Source: Virgisporangium aliadipatigenens (lineage in GTDB: Bacteria > Actinomycetota > Actinomycetes > Mycobacteriales > Micromonosporaceae). Taken from it: a stretch of 64,000 nucleotides of DNA. Each line of letters opens with the position of its first letter. Position 1 is the stretch's first letter. The position numbers and the translations under genes were made by a program. Positions 1-8,128 of this stretch are shown here, one piece after another. Below the pieces are notes generated by a model. The model was not told the origin of the DNA. It worked only from the letters and a program-made list of their open reading frames with translations, and made no database searches. Location: assembly GCF_016863615.1 (NCBI RefSeq), contig NZ_BOPF01000006.1:227674-291673 (forward strand), in the 5' to 3' direction.

Positions 1-2
1 AC

Positions 3-980
3 CAGGGATATCTGGTGCCGGTCGACCGCTTCTTCGTGCGCAACCACACCTCGACGCCGATCATCGACGGTTCGACCTGGCGGCTGGAACTCTTCGGCAG
101 CGGGCTGCGCGCCCCCGCTTCCCTCTCCCTGCGCGACCTCAAGCGGCTGCCGTCGACCGAACTCGTCTCGGCCGTCGAGTGCGCCGGAAACGGCCGCAGC
201 TTCTACACCGGCCAGCAGGGGCAGACCGTCTCCGGCACCGCCTGGACGCTCGGCGCGATCGGCGTGGCCCGCTGGCGCGGCGTGCGCCTGTCGACCGTGC
301 TGCGCCGCGCCGGCATCACCCGCGACGCCGTCGACGTGCAGCCCGAGGGGCTCGACCCGAACTTCGTCACCGGCGGCGTCGACCTCGGACGGGTGCGCCG
401 GCCGCTACCGGTGGCCAAGGCGCTCGACGACGTTCTGCTCGCCTACGAGATGAACGGCGAACCGCTGCCGCCCGACCACGGGTATCCGGTGCGGGTGATC
501 GTTCCGGGGTGGATCGGCATCGCGTCGATCAAGTGGGTGGGGCGCATCGAGGTCTCCGCGACGCCGCTCTTCTCTCCCTGGAACACCCAGTTCTACCGAC
601 TGTTCGGGCCGGCCTATCCCGCCGAGGGGACGCTGGTGAGCCGGCAGGTGGTGAAGAGCGCGTTCGAGCTGCCCTGGAACGCGACCCTGGCCGCGGGGCG
701 GCGGCACGTGCTGCGCGGGCGTTCATGGTCGGGCAACGGGCCGGTGCGGCACGTCGAGGTCAGCACGGACGGGGGCGCCACGTGGCGGCGGGCGCGTGCC
801 GTCGCCGGCGGGGCGTGGCAGCGGTGGGAGTATCCGTGGCGGCCGGCCGCGCCGGGTGCCTACACGCTGCGGGCGCGCGCCACGGACGTCACGGGGGCGA
901 GCCAGCCGGCGGTGGCGGAGTTCAACACCCAGGGCTATCTCTTCGATGCCGTCGTGGCGCATCCCGTGACGGTCGGCTGA
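3..980 (+). CDS. Sulfite-oxidase-like molybdopterin oxidoreductase, 5'-truncated by window edge
   Basis: Probable 3' part of a molybdopterin-dependent oxidoreductase of the sulfite oxidase family. The frame is open to the window edge, with Q-G-Y-L before the first possible GTG (position 15), so the true start lies upstream. The run DRFFVRNHTS and the block SAVECAGNGRSF (Cys about residue 56 from the GTG) match the family's N-terminal Mo-domain; this Cys is the expected Mo ligand. A GYPVRVIVPGWIG-type segment and a C-terminal Ig-like dimerisation domain (EVSTDGGATW) follow. Known members oxidise sulfite or related S/N-oxide substrates. I see no heme domain in the visible part. It is convergent with the next gene, 6 nt away. 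Confidence 0.85.
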   Translation, partial: QGYLVPVDRFFVRNHTSTPIIDGSTWRLELFGSGLRAPASLSLRDLKRLPSTELVSAVECAGNGRSFYTGQQGQTVSGTAWTLGAIGVARWRGVRLSTVLRRAGITRDAVDVQPEGLDPNFVTGGVDLGRVRRPLPVAKALDDVLLAYEMNGEPLPPDHGYPVRVIVPGWIGIASIKWVGRIEVSATPLFSPWNTQFYRLFGPAYPAEGTLVSRQVVKSAFELPWNATLAAGRRHVLRGRSWSGNGPVRHVEVSTDGGATWRRARAVAGGAWQRWEYPWRPAAPGAYTLRARATDVTGASQPAVAEFNTQGYLFDAVVAHPVTVG

Positions 981-986
981 GCAGGT

Positions 987-1607
987 TCAGCTCAGCACCG
1001 GGAAGAAGTCGGCGGGGGCCCGGCCGGTGGCCGCCTCGATGAACGCCACCGGCGGGGCGACGTCAGCGAGCAGCGCGGCCGTGTGCGCCAGCCCCGCGTG
1101 CGGGACATCCGGCTCGATGTCCAGGGCGCGCCGGAGGTCCAGCAGGTGCACCGTCGCCTCCATGATGCCGACGCTGACCGCCTCGTCCAGCCGCAGCAGG
1201 CCGATCCCGAGGTAGTCGACGGTGACCGGGCCACGCGTGCGCGCCTCCTCGATGGCCCGCGGCCCCACGCCGGTGAACTGCCCCAGCGCCTGTGCGGTGG
1301 TGTACGCGGCCGCGTCCTCGTGCGCCCCGCTCGCCACGGCGTCCCGCCGGCTGTGCGCGATGCCGCCCGGGGCGTTCAACGCGCGCAGCAGCGACGCGGC
1401 CGTGTGCGTCGGCGCGGCGTCGCGCACCTGCGTCACCACGTGGGCCAGCATCGAGGGCCACGCGCCGTGGTGGGCGTAGAGCGCGCGCACGTCCCAGGTG
1501 CCGAGCCGGGTGGGGCGCCGCCAGTCGTCGTCGGTCAGCGCGGCGCCGTGCTCCGCCCAGGCCTGCCAGAGCGCGTCGAGTGTCGCAAGGCGTTCCTCGA
1601 ACGTCAT
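987..1607 (-). CDS. DinB/mycothiol-dependent maleylpyruvate isomerase family protein
   Basis: A 206-aa protein opening with a helical segment (MTFEERLATLDALWQAW) and the motif TRLGTWDVRALYAHHGAWP, which is the pattern around the metal-binding His of the DinB-like N-terminal domain of actinobacterial maleylpyruvate isomerases and MSH-dependent S-transferases. A second His-rich stretch (MEATVHLLDLRRAL) fits the four-helix-bundle metal site. These enzymes use mycothiol as cofactor, but most family members have no proven substrate, so only the fold and likely thiol dependence are supported. It stands alone, convergent with the oxidoreductase and divergent from the operon at 1752. Confidence 0.75.
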   Translation of the reverse strand: MTFEERLATLDALWQAWAEHGAALTDDDWRRPTRLGTWDVRALYAHHGAWPSMLAHVVTQVRDAAPTHTAASLLRALNAPGGIAHSRRDAVASGAHEDAAAYTTAQALGQFTGVGPRAIEEARTRGPVTVDYLGIGLLRLDEAVSVGIMEATVHLLDLRRALDIEPDVPHAGLAHTAALLADVAPPVAFIEAATGRAPADFFPVLS

Positions 1608-1638
1608 CGAGCGATTCTAGAGGCGCCTGACCGGTTCC

Positions 1639-1664
1639 CGGTTCTGCTATCGGTCCTAGAACCG
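1639..1664. promoter_or_regulatory. Inverted repeat upstream of the coiled-coil/TerY-P operon
   Basis: Arms CGGTTCT (1639-1645) and AGAACCG (1658-1664) separated by 12 nt lie in the 144-nt gap between two divergent genes, about 90 nt before the GTG at 1752. Size and place suit a dimeric repressor site, but no cognate regulator is adjacent, so the role is only inferred. Confidence 0.3.
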
Positions 1665-1751
1665 TGAAGTGCTCAAGGCTGTTGCCCGGGGTCCGATCAA
1701 CCTCGCGGTAGGCACGGGGGGCGTGCTGAGCGGCACGGGCTGGGAGATCGC

Positions 1752-3536
1752 GTGAAGAGGATTTGGCGTAGACCCACAGCGGTGGTCACTCCGCCCAAGG
1801 CATTCTCGTGTGATCCGGCCGCCGTCGCGGCGGAACTTCAAAGACTTGCCGAGCACCCGGCCTTAGCGGACAGGGCTCAAGGGCTGATGCACCTCGCGGA
1901 GGCGCTGAAGTCGGACAAGGACCTCTCGCCATGGACGGACGTTGACATCGTCAGCGTGCTGGGTAGCAACGGCGACAGTGAGGACTTCGGGGAGGATAGG
2001 GGACGTCTCCGGTATCTCGATCTGCTTCGGACAGCCCTGATCTTCCTGCCCATCCTGGCCACGTGGCTCGGTCTCGTGGTCGCCGGTAGCGCCTACGAGA
2101 AACTTGTGGCATCGGATCCGTCGTCTCGGGACGAAGCATTCCTGAAGCTGTGGTTCGACGGGTTCCACGGTCATACCGCGTTCGGACTGGATCGGATTGC
2201 GGGTTTCATCGGCTTGGTCCTTGCCCTGATCATTGCCATCAGTGTGATCCGCGACGTGGATCTGGCCAGAGTCAGAGGCTCGGCACGGCAGGCGCATCTA
2301 TGTTTGCGGCCCACTCTGCTCCAAGCCGCATACATCCTGAACGATCGCAAACCGAGTGCGCCCGAACTGATGCGCAAGACGATCGCCGCCGCTGCGGATG
2401 AGCTTCGGCACGTGGTCGAACAGGCCGAGACTGTGACGGCCGGGCTCCGTTCCAGCTTCGCCCATATCGAAGCGGTTGCAGGACGGCTTGAAGCCGGTGT
2501 CGAACTGTCGGTTACCGCGGCAGGCACCATATCCGCATCCGTGGACCGGGTGAACGGGTCGGTGGGGGAGCTTAGGAACCAGGTCCGCGCCTCCGTTCAA
2601 GACAGCACCGTCGCCGGCGAGCGAAGCATCGGCCGTCTTACGGAGTCGGTCGTCGATGTGGCGCGAAAGATGACCGGCGCGGTCGAGGCCGTTGAGGCAG
2701 GCCTGACACAGTCCTTGGCGGAGCTTGCTGTTCAGAACAGTCGTGCGGTTGCCCGCTCGGCTGATTCGGTAACCCAGGCGCTGTCCACCATTGAAGGTGG
2801 AGTCACGTCCGCGCTCAGCGTCAGCGCCGACAGCACTGAGGCCATGAGCCGTGTGGTGTCGGAGGCTGCCGCTGCCGTCGAGACGATGGACAAGCGGATC
2901 CAGGTGCTGCTTGCCGAAGTCGAGGAGCAGATCGAGGCTAGCGGCGAACTGGTGGTCACGGCCCACGACGACGCGCGCAAGCACATGGAGACGGTGCTGC
3001 ACGACGTGGCCGGGCGCCTGCATGACAACTCGCAGAAGCTGGCCGAGCATGTCGAGCGCTCGTCGGCCTGGATCGTCGGTGCCGCGAACGAGCTCATCGG
3101 TCAGTCGACCCGTGCGATGTCGTCCGCAGAGGTCACCTACGACCGGATCGGTCGAGCGGTGTCGGACGTGTCGGCCCGGCTTGACGTCATGGTCGACCAC
3201 CGGAACAGCAGCGGCGAGCTGCTCGTCGCGCACACGGAGGCAGCTCGGAAACTGAGCACGCTGGACGGAACGCTGGGCCATGTGGACCGCTCGCTCGGCG
3301 GCGTTGTCGACGCCTGGTCCACCATCGCGGGACACCTGGAGCGCGTCGACGTCGACCGCGAGCGGGATCGCGTCGAACTGGCCGCCTGGTACGACGGAAT
3401 GATGGGCGAGCTGAGGTCCATGGTGGAGGCACTGCGTTCGCCGATCGCTGAGTTGACGACATTCCGGCAAGGTGCGGGCCGGCCGGTCAACTTGATAAAG
3501 CAGCACGTTCCTTCTCCCGACAGGGTTGCGGCGTGA
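1752..3536 (+). CDS. Two-TM membrane protein with very long cytoplasmic coiled coil, first gene of TerY-P operon
   Basis: A 594-aa protein not recognised as a named family. Residues about 1-88 are soluble. Two hydrophobic helices follow (about 91-111 and 148-167), joined by a loop of about 36 residues. From about residue 200 to 560 the chain is almost continuous heptad-rich helix with methyl-accepting-protein-like composition (repeated Ala/Ser/Val and Glu/Arg), followed by a short basic tail. Membrane anchor plus long tail recalls ZorA- or MotA-type stator proteins and chemoreceptor-like signalling rods, but I see no MotA signature. GTG start, with GGGAG 5 nt upstream. Its stop overlaps the next start (GTGA), so translation is probably coupled. 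Codon use is less GC-rich than in flanking genes, suggesting transfer. Confidence 0.8.
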   Translation: MKRIWRRPTAVVTPPKAFSCDPAAVAAELQRLAEHPALADRAQGLMHLAEALKSDKDLSPWTDVDIVSVLGSNGDSEDFGEDRGRLRYLDLLRTALIFLPILATWLGLVVAGSAYEKLVASDPSSRDEAFLKLWFDGFHGHTAFGLDRIAGFIGLVLALIIAISVIRDVDLARVRGSARQAHLCLRPTLLQAAYILNDRKPSAPELMRKTIAAAADELRHVVEQAETVTAGLRSSFAHIEAVAGRLEAGVELSVTAAGTISASVDRVNGSVGELRNQVRASVQDSTVAGERSIGRLTESVVDVARKMTGAVEAVEAGLTQSLAELAVQNSRAVARSADSVTQALSTIEGGVTSALSVSADSTEAMSRVVSEAAAAVETMDKRIQVLLAEVEEQIEASGELVVTAHDDARKHMETVLHDVAGRLHDNSQKLAEHVERSSAWIVGAANELIGQSTRAMSSAEVTYDRIGRAVSDVSARLDVMVDHRNSSGELLVAHTEAARKLSTLDGTLGHVDRSLGGVVDAWSTIAGHLERVDVDRERDRVELAAWYDGMMGELRSMVEALRSPIAELTTFRQGAGRPVNLIKQHVPSPDRVAA

Positions 3537-4030
3537 GGCGCGGCGCAGTCGTACTACTGGCCGGATGGCTATTCGCCGACTCCATGGTCGGCTTGGCGCT
3601 CGTCGGTCTGGCAAGCGAGCCCGGGCGCAGCAAACCGGCGGTCGCGGCGACACTCGCACCATCCGCTGGCCCGTCGGCATCGTCGCCCGTGCCAACGCCC
3701 TCAGACACCTCTCCGAAGGGTGTCCGGCCTACACCGATGATCGAACGGTTTCAAGTGAACGGCCGCTCGGACGACCAGCTTCGCGCGGAATTCCGACAAC
3801 GGTACGCGAGACTGATCCACTCGGGTGGACGCGCGGCCTTCGTACTGACATTCGGAACGGCTCCCGTCGTCAATACCGGCACGGCCTTTGCGGAACGTGC
3901 CAACCGGTTGCTACTGGAGTCGGTGCCGGAGATTTTCCAGGGCTCCGCCCAGCGCAGTTTCTGGAAAGGCAACAACAACGGAGGCGACGCGACCGGCGTC
4001 GTGAGTGTCGAGCTGTACCTGTTCACCTGA
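3533..4030 (+). CDS. Small membrane-anchored protein, possible degenerate OmpA/MotB-like domain
   Basis: A 165-aa protein with an N-terminal hydrophobic segment (residues 4-27), then a Pro/Ser/Ala-rich linker (about 30-68) and a C-terminal domain (about 75-165). The linker suggests the C-terminus is outside the membrane. That domain reads as strand (AAFVLTFGTAP), helix (TGTAFAERANRLLLES), strands (GVVSVELYLFT). This order and the ERANRLL helix resemble a worn-down OmpA/MotB peptidoglycan-binding domain, although the usual hallmark residues are not clear. That is inference only. Overlap with the upstream coiled-coil gene (GTGA) and the matching membrane topology suggest the two products form one complex. 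Confidence 0.7.
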   Translation: MRRGAVVLLAGWLFADSMVGLALVGLASEPGRSKPAVAATLAPSAGPSASSPVPTPSDTSPKGVRPTPMIERFQVNGRSDDQLRAEFRQRYARLIHSGGRAAFVLTFGTAPVVNTGTAFAERANRLLLESVPEIFQGSAQRSFWKGNNNGGDATGVVSVELYLFT

Positions 4031-4045
4031 CCGTAGCGAGGAGAT

Positions 4046-4711
4046 ATGACCGAACAAGTACTTCCATTCTACCTGGTGTGTGACGAGTCCGGCTCTATGG
4101 CGGCACTCATCGACATGATGAACAACGATTTGCTGCCTGAGCTGCACGAGGCCATCGGTACCAATCCGGTGGTGGCGGACAAGACCAGATTCTCGATCAT
4201 CGGGTTTGCGGACGATGCACGTGAGCTCCTTCCACTCAGCGACCTGAGCGAGGTGGATGACATCGAGGCCCTCATGGCGCGCGGTATGACCTCTTACACC
4301 GCTGCCTTCGACCTCCTGCGTGACCTGATCGACCGCGATGTCGCGGCACTGAAGGCCGCAGGACACGTGGTCTTCCGGCCAGCGGCGTTCTTTCTCAGCG
4401 ACGGGCAGCCAAGTGAACACGACTGGCAGGCCGCGCACGACCGGGTGGTTGACGCCAGCTGGAAGTACCGGCCGAACATCATTGCCTTCGGCCTGGGCGA
4501 CGCCGACGCCGATACCATCTCCAAGGTCGCGACATTCAAGGCGTTTATCGCCGACGGGGCAGTCAGCCCGGCGAAGGCGCTAACAGAATTCGCCTCCGCA
4601 TTGACTAAGTCCATCGTGAAGTCCGGCACCACCGCCACCCCAAACCTGGTGAAGCTGCAGATGCCGGAGGAGATCGACGGCTTTACGGAATTGGCGGTTG
4701 ATGCGCTGTGA
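4046..4711 (+). CDS. TerY-like VWA-domain protein
   Basis: A 221-aa single-domain von Willebrand A protein. The MIDAS metal site is intact: D13-x-S15-x-S17 in FYLVCDESGSM, T82 in RGMTSYTAAF and D119 in FFLSDGQPSE. The length and the layout (PFYLVCDESGSM near the N-terminus, no extra domains) fit TerY, the VWA member of the TerY-P triad (VWA, PP2C and kinase) described in Ter stress-response gene neighbourhoods. ATG is preceded by GAGGAG. The stop overlaps the PP2C start by 4 nt. By hand count positions 4081-4140 contain only 32 G+C of 60, far below most of the window. It probably acts as a metal-dependent scaffold that the kinase and phosphatase act on. Confidence 0.88.
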   Translation: MTEQVLPFYLVCDESGSMAALIDMMNNDLLPELHEAIGTNPVVADKTRFSIIGFADDARELLPLSDLSEVDDIEALMARGMTSYTAAFDLLRDLIDRDVAALKAAGHVVFRPAAFFLSDGQPSEHDWQAAHDRVVDASWKYRPNIIAFGLGDADADTISKVATFKAFIADGAVSPAKALTEFASALTKSIVKSGTTATPNLVKLQMPEEIDGFTELAVDAL

Positions 4712-5613
4712 ACGATTCGACCATCACCGAGCGGCGATCGGGATCCTGGGGCTTCGATTCCGAGCCGCTGCCGCCGTATCTCGGCCGTCCATCAAGGGCC
4801 GCGCTTGCCCCATGGGTCGTACCACCGATAGATGGCACCTACGTCCCGGATACGGTGATCGACGCTACCCGGACCGGCCGCATCGAGCTACGTGCTGTCT
4901 CGGCGCGTGGTGGAGCGCACCGGTGCGAGGGGTCCGTACGGCAGGACGCGTTCGCACTTAGCCGGTCTCGGAACGGTCGCTGGCTCGTTGCCGCGGTGTG
5001 CGATGGTGTCGGATCCGCTCGTCTGTCCGACATTGGGGCAAGGGTTGCCGCAAACCGGGCCGTGTGGGAGCTGACCGAGTCGCTGTCGAAGACCGACAAA
5101 GATCTTCGACAGCAGCTCTCCAACGCGGTGCAGAGGACCACGACCGCGCTCCGGGCGGAAGCCATGAACCGTAGGAATTGCGAACTGGCCGATCTGGCCA
5201 CCACCATCACCGTTCTTGCGATCGACTCCACGGCCGAGGCCGGCAGTCATCGTTATGTCGTCGGCGGCGTCGGCGACAGCCCGGTGCTCAAGCTCGGCGT
5301 CGGAGGGGCGCTGCGACCGTTGGCCCCGAAGGTCGCCGCAGAAGTGCACTCGTCGGCGACGGCAGCACTTCCGTGGCAAGCGGACAGTTGCAGCCACTAT
5401 GCCGGTGAACTGGCGGTCGGAGAGGTTCTGTTGATCGCCACCGACGGGTTCGCGACGCTCGCGACGCAGGACGAGCCAGCTCGGTATTTCGGGGAACACT
5501 GGCGGGCACCTGTCGCTCCGGCCACCTTCGCCGCAGACGTCGAGTTCGTGGCGAAGAGCTACGACGATGACCGGACTGTCGTGGCCGTCTGGGCTACGGC
5601 CGGTCAATCATGA
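4708..5613 (+). CDS. PP2C-family protein phosphatase of TerY-P triad
   Basis: A 301-aa PP2C-type Ser/Thr phosphatase. Metal-binding motifs are visible: RQDAFAL (D80), VCDGVGSA (D99-G100), GGVGDSP (D190), IATDGF (D246) and the late YDDDRTVVAVW block (286-288). About 60 residues precede the catalytic domain with no recognised motif. It sits between the VWA and kinase genes with 4-nt overlaps on both sides, the order expected for TerY-P modules, and presumably reverses phosphorylation by the downstream kinase on the VWA protein or the membrane components. Start is GTG at 4708. No transmembrane segment is seen. Confidence 0.9.
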   Translation: MNDSTITERRSGSWGFDSEPLPPYLGRPSRAALAPWVVPPIDGTYVPDTVIDATRTGRIELRAVSARGGAHRCEGSVRQDAFALSRSRNGRWLVAAVCDGVGSARLSDIGARVAANRAVWELTESLSKTDKDLRQQLSNAVQRTTTALRAEAMNRRNCELADLATTITVLAIDSTAEAGSHRYVVGGVGDSPVLKLGVGGALRPLAPKVAAEVHSSATAALPWQADSCSHYAGELAVGEVLLIATDGFATLATQDEPARYFGEHWRAPVAPATFAADVEFVAKSYDDDRTVVAVWATAGQS

Positions 5614-6548
5614 AGCGGTCGACGGTGCGTGCCGTTTCGGATCTCGGCCCGCTTGACAAGCTTGACGAGGGCGGACAGGGCAAGGTCTTTCGGCTGTCGA
5701 ACCGTCCCGGTGTGCTGTTCAAGCAGTACCTGCCCACCGTGCCGGTTGACGTCGGACGGCTGGCAGCACTGATCGAAGCCGGCCGTTCCATGCCAACGAA
5801 CGACCGCGCCTACCTTCGGCAACGCTCCGCCATGCCCACGGAACTTGTCCGGGACGACTCGGGCCGATGCGCCGGCTTTCTGATGAACGCTGCGCCGGAA
5901 GAGTTCTGGGCGGAGGTAGGGAAGAACGTCAAGCTGCTCGAGCTTCAGTATCTAGCGTTTCCTCCGAAGGCGAAGTGGTCGAGCATCGAACTGCTCGACT
6001 TGGAGGAACGGCTCGTGTATCTGCAGGATGTCGCGCGACTCTTCGACACGTTGCACCGCAACGAACTCGTCATCGGTGACGTGAGTGCGCGAAATTTGCT
6101 GTGGAAACGGGATCCGGTGCCGTCGGTATTTCTCATTGACTGCGACGGGATACGCAGGGTCGGCAACAACAGCGCCATACCGACGGTCGAGACGCCGGAC
6201 TGGGATGATCCCACGATTGATGACCAGTACGCGAGCGTGGACAGCGACCGCTACAAGCTTGCGCTCGTCATCCTGCGGGTGTTGCTGCAACGGCCGAAGG
6301 CCAGGCCCGAGGATGCCGTCGACGATCCGTTCCTTGAGCGATCACCGGTTCCCCGACAGGCCAGGGAACTCCTTGCCAGGGTGTCGTCGGACGGAAGCGA
6401 ACCACGCCCGACCGCTGCCGAGTGGCTCTCGGCCCTGGAGGGTCGGGACCGCATTACACTGCCGAAACTGCCGGCGGCGCGGCGCTCACGGGTCGGATTC
6501 ATCAAACCGGCGGCGCGGCCAGTTATCAGGTTGTCCAAGCGACAGTAG
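5610..6548 (+). CDS. Divergent Ser/Thr protein kinase of TerY-P triad
   Basis: A 312-aa protein-kinase-fold protein. The Gly-rich loop is EGGQGKVFRL (residues 20-29) with candidate Lys38 in VLFKQY. The catalytic loop is VIGDVSARNLLW (Asp157, Asn162), with the canonical HRD replaced by I-G-D. The metal motif is LIDCDGIRRV instead of DFG. This non-standard loop is typical of the kinases paired with TerY and PP2C. No C-terminal zinc ribbon or helix-hairpin-helix is visible; the chain ends in a basic Pro/Arg tail. The ATG overlaps the phosphatase stop (ATGA). It is the last gene of the operon and converges on the lipoprotein gene 21 nt away. Confidence 0.85.
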   Translation: MKRSTVRAVSDLGPLDKLDEGGQGKVFRLSNRPGVLFKQYLPTVPVDVGRLAALIEAGRSMPTNDRAYLRQRSAMPTELVRDDSGRCAGFLMNAAPEEFWAEVGKNVKLLELQYLAFPPKAKWSSIELLDLEERLVYLQDVARLFDTLHRNELVIGDVSARNLLWKRDPVPSVFLIDCDGIRRVGNNSAIPTVETPDWDDPTIDDQYASVDSDRYKLALVILRVLLQRPKARPEDAVDDPFLERSPVPRQARELLARVSSDGSEPRPTAAEWLSALEGRDRITLPKLPAARRSRVGFIKPAARPVIRLSKRQ

Positions 6549-6569
6549 TCCTGAGCACTCGGCGGTCGC

Positions 6570-7058
6570 TTACTTGCCCAGCACCTCTCCGGTGCCGCCG
6601 GCGAGGTCGCGCACGGCCGACAGGTACTGCTTCATGTCGACCTGTTCGAGCCCGCTGCCGGCCACCACGGCGGTGCTGCCGACCAGCAGCACCGGGTACA
6701 GCTTCGCCTGGTCGGTCGCGTACGCCTTCGCGGTCTCCGCCGAGGTGAACCTCACGTAGATCGACTGCTGGCCCCGGTTGGGCAGCAGCTGGCTCTCGGT
6801 GAGGTAGCAGTCGAACTGCTTGAACTGCGTCACGTCGGCGCGGTACTTCTCGTCCACGCCGGTGGAGTTGTCGGCCCATTTGCCGATCGGGCAGTCCGGG
6901 TCCTTGGTGAGCCGCTGCAGGGTCAGCGCCGCGACGGCGTCGTACTCGAGCGTTCCACCGCCGGCGCCGTTAGCCTTCGGGGCCGCCGGGTCGACGTCAT
7001 CGGTGCAGCCGGCGGCGAACAGTGCGGTGGCGAGCAGGAGTGCGGCGGCGCGTTTCAC
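6570..7058 (-). CDS. Putative lipoprotein of unknown function
   Basis: A 162-aa exported protein. The start is placed at GTG 7058, giving VKRAAALLLATALFAAGC, a short basic n-region, hydrophobic core and lipobox A-A-G-C. The frame stays open further upstream, but that extension is Arg-rich and not gene-like. The mature part has two further Cys residues (DCPIG and FDCYL), possibly a disulfide, and no family I recognise. It is probably anchored to the outer face of the membrane. It is convergent with the kinase gene but does not share its low-GC character, so I do not group them. Confidence 0.7.
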   Translation of the reverse strand: MKRAAALLLATALFAAGCTDDVDPAAPKANGAGGGTLEYDAVAALTLQRLTKDPDCPIGKWADNSTGVDEKYRADVTQFKQFDCYLTESQLLPNRGQQSIYVRFTSAETAKAYATDQAKLYPVLLVGSTAVVAGSGLEQVDMKQYLSAVRDLAGGTGEVLGK

Positions 7059-7153
7059 GCACCTCAACCTAGCCCCGCCCGGCGGCCGTCGTGATCGCCG
7101 ACAGCGGGCAGGAAGACCGCCCGCCGGCCGGTCGCGACCGCGCGATCGATGTG

Positions 7154-7828
7154 CTAGGAACGAGCGCTCCTGCTCGCGGTCGCGCCGGGACGGACCGCGT
7201 TGGCGAGATTGGCGGCCAGCTCTTCGCGATTCTGGTACGCCATCCGGTTCCAAGCGGGTTGGCCGGGTGCGGTGCGCCAGGACTCGCTCAGCGGACTGTT
7301 GTCGACGGTGTCGAAACCGAACTCGTCGTACAACCGCGTGACGAGCTCGACGGCATCGGGGAAGTTGCTCGAGACCGACAGCGCGATCCGGTCACGGGCG
7401 CCGGCGGGCCGGCCGGTGGTGAGAATCCGCGGCGCCTGGATGTGGGTGAACGCCTTCGCGACCTTCGACGTCGGCAGCTGCTCCTGGCGCAGCTCGTGGA
7501 CCGTCTTCTCGCCCGAGTCGACGATCGGGAAGTGGCCGTCGCGCCAGATCATGTAGTTGTTGGTGTCCAGCACGATCTTTCCGGCCAGTTCGTCGACCGG
7601 CATGTCGTTGACGAGCTTGAGGGGAACCGCCACGACGACGAAGTCCCCGGCCGCCGCAGCGTCGGCGGCGGTCGCCGCGGACGCCGACGGGCCGAGTTCG
7701 GCGATCAGGCCGGTCAAGGTCTGCGGGCCGCGCGAGTTGGCGATGACGATCCGGTATCCGCGTGCGATCGCGGCTCGGGCGACGTGACTGCCCACTTCGC
7801 CCGCGCCGATGATGCCGATTGTCGTCAT
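7154..7828 (-). CDS. NADP-binding F420-dependent reductase-like protein
   Basis: A 224-aa single Rossmann-domain protein starting MTTIGIIGAGEVGSHVARAA, with the dinucleotide-binding G-x-G-x-x-G at the extreme N-terminus and IVIANSRGP after the second strand. It resembles the NADPH-dependent F420 reductase/ProC-like family that moves hydride between F420 and NADP. VAKAFTHIQAPRIL and SSNFPDAVELVTRLYDEFGF also fit. Four more upstream residues are possible (ATG 7840), but starting at the Rossmann strand is the norm. Members in actinomycetes often serve other NADP redox roles, so the exact substrate is open. Confidence 0.75.
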   Translation of the reverse strand: MTTIGIIGAGEVGSHVARAAIARGYRIVIANSRGPQTLTGLIAELGPSASAATAADAAAAGDFVVVAVPLKLVNDMPVDELAGKIVLDTNNYMIWRDGHFPIVDSGEKTVHELRQEQLPTSKVAKAFTHIQAPRILTTGRPAGARDRIALSVSSNFPDAVELVTRLYDEFGFDTVDNSPLSESWRTAPGQPAWNRMAYQNREELAANLANAVRPGATASRSARS

Positions 7829-7936
7829 GGCTCGTTCCACCTACTTCTGAGCGGACCCGGCGGTCAGCTGTCGGTTGCAGGTCAACGGTAGCAAGTTTTG
7901 TACCGATCGGTAGGTGGTCCCTGTGGGAGTTCCCGT

Positions 7937-8000
7937 CGAACGTGTGTGAGCCCAGGGAGGTCAACAGGCCGAAAAACAGCCCTGAGCTCACACACGTTCG
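7937..8000. repeat. 21-bp inverted repeat with 22-nt loop
   Basis: Arms 7937-7957 and 7980-8000 pair over 21 bp with a single mismatch; the outer 15 bp (CGAACGTGTGTGAGC and its complement) are perfect. The loop is AG-rich. It lies downstream of the small membrane protein gene but beyond that gene's own terminator-like stem, and about 110 nt upstream of the reductase start. It could be an operator, an element remnant or a structured RNA. Confidence 0.5.
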
Positions 8001-8077
8001 CGCTGAACTCACACCCGTGCGGCGTCACGGCGGTCGGGCGCCCGGCGGACGTGCGAAACGGAAGCCCGTAGAAAGAG

Positions 8078-8112
8078 CCGCACGCCCGTCCGGGGTGGCG
8101 ACGGGCGTGCGG
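8078..8112 (-). terminator. Hairpin terminator after GlsB-like gene
   Basis: CCGCACGCCCGTC (8078-8090) pairs perfectly with GACGGGCGTGCGG (8100-8112) around a 9-nt loop. It begins 16 nt past the stop of the minus-strand gene ending at 8129. On that strand it runs into a short pyrimidine stretch (CTCTTTCT). Confidence 0.65.
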
Positions 8113-8128
8113 CCGGGGAGGAGCCGGG

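Larger units (their letters stand above)
7829..8128. other. Intergenic region with two hairpins
   Basis: These 300 nt lie between the starts/ends of two minus-strand genes and hold no convincing reading frame. They contain the long inverted repeat at 7937-8000, a further partial copy of its core (ACTCACACCCGTGCG, about 8006-8020), and the terminator-like stem at 8078-8112. The reductase promoter must lie near 7830-7930. Confidence 0.5.

Noticed and set aside
1752..6548. Calling the operon a true Zorya system
   Set aside because: No ZorC/D/E-type helicase or nuclease genes are linked, and the MotA signature is not visible. The SNF2 ATPase at 22817 is 16 kb away in an unrelated context.
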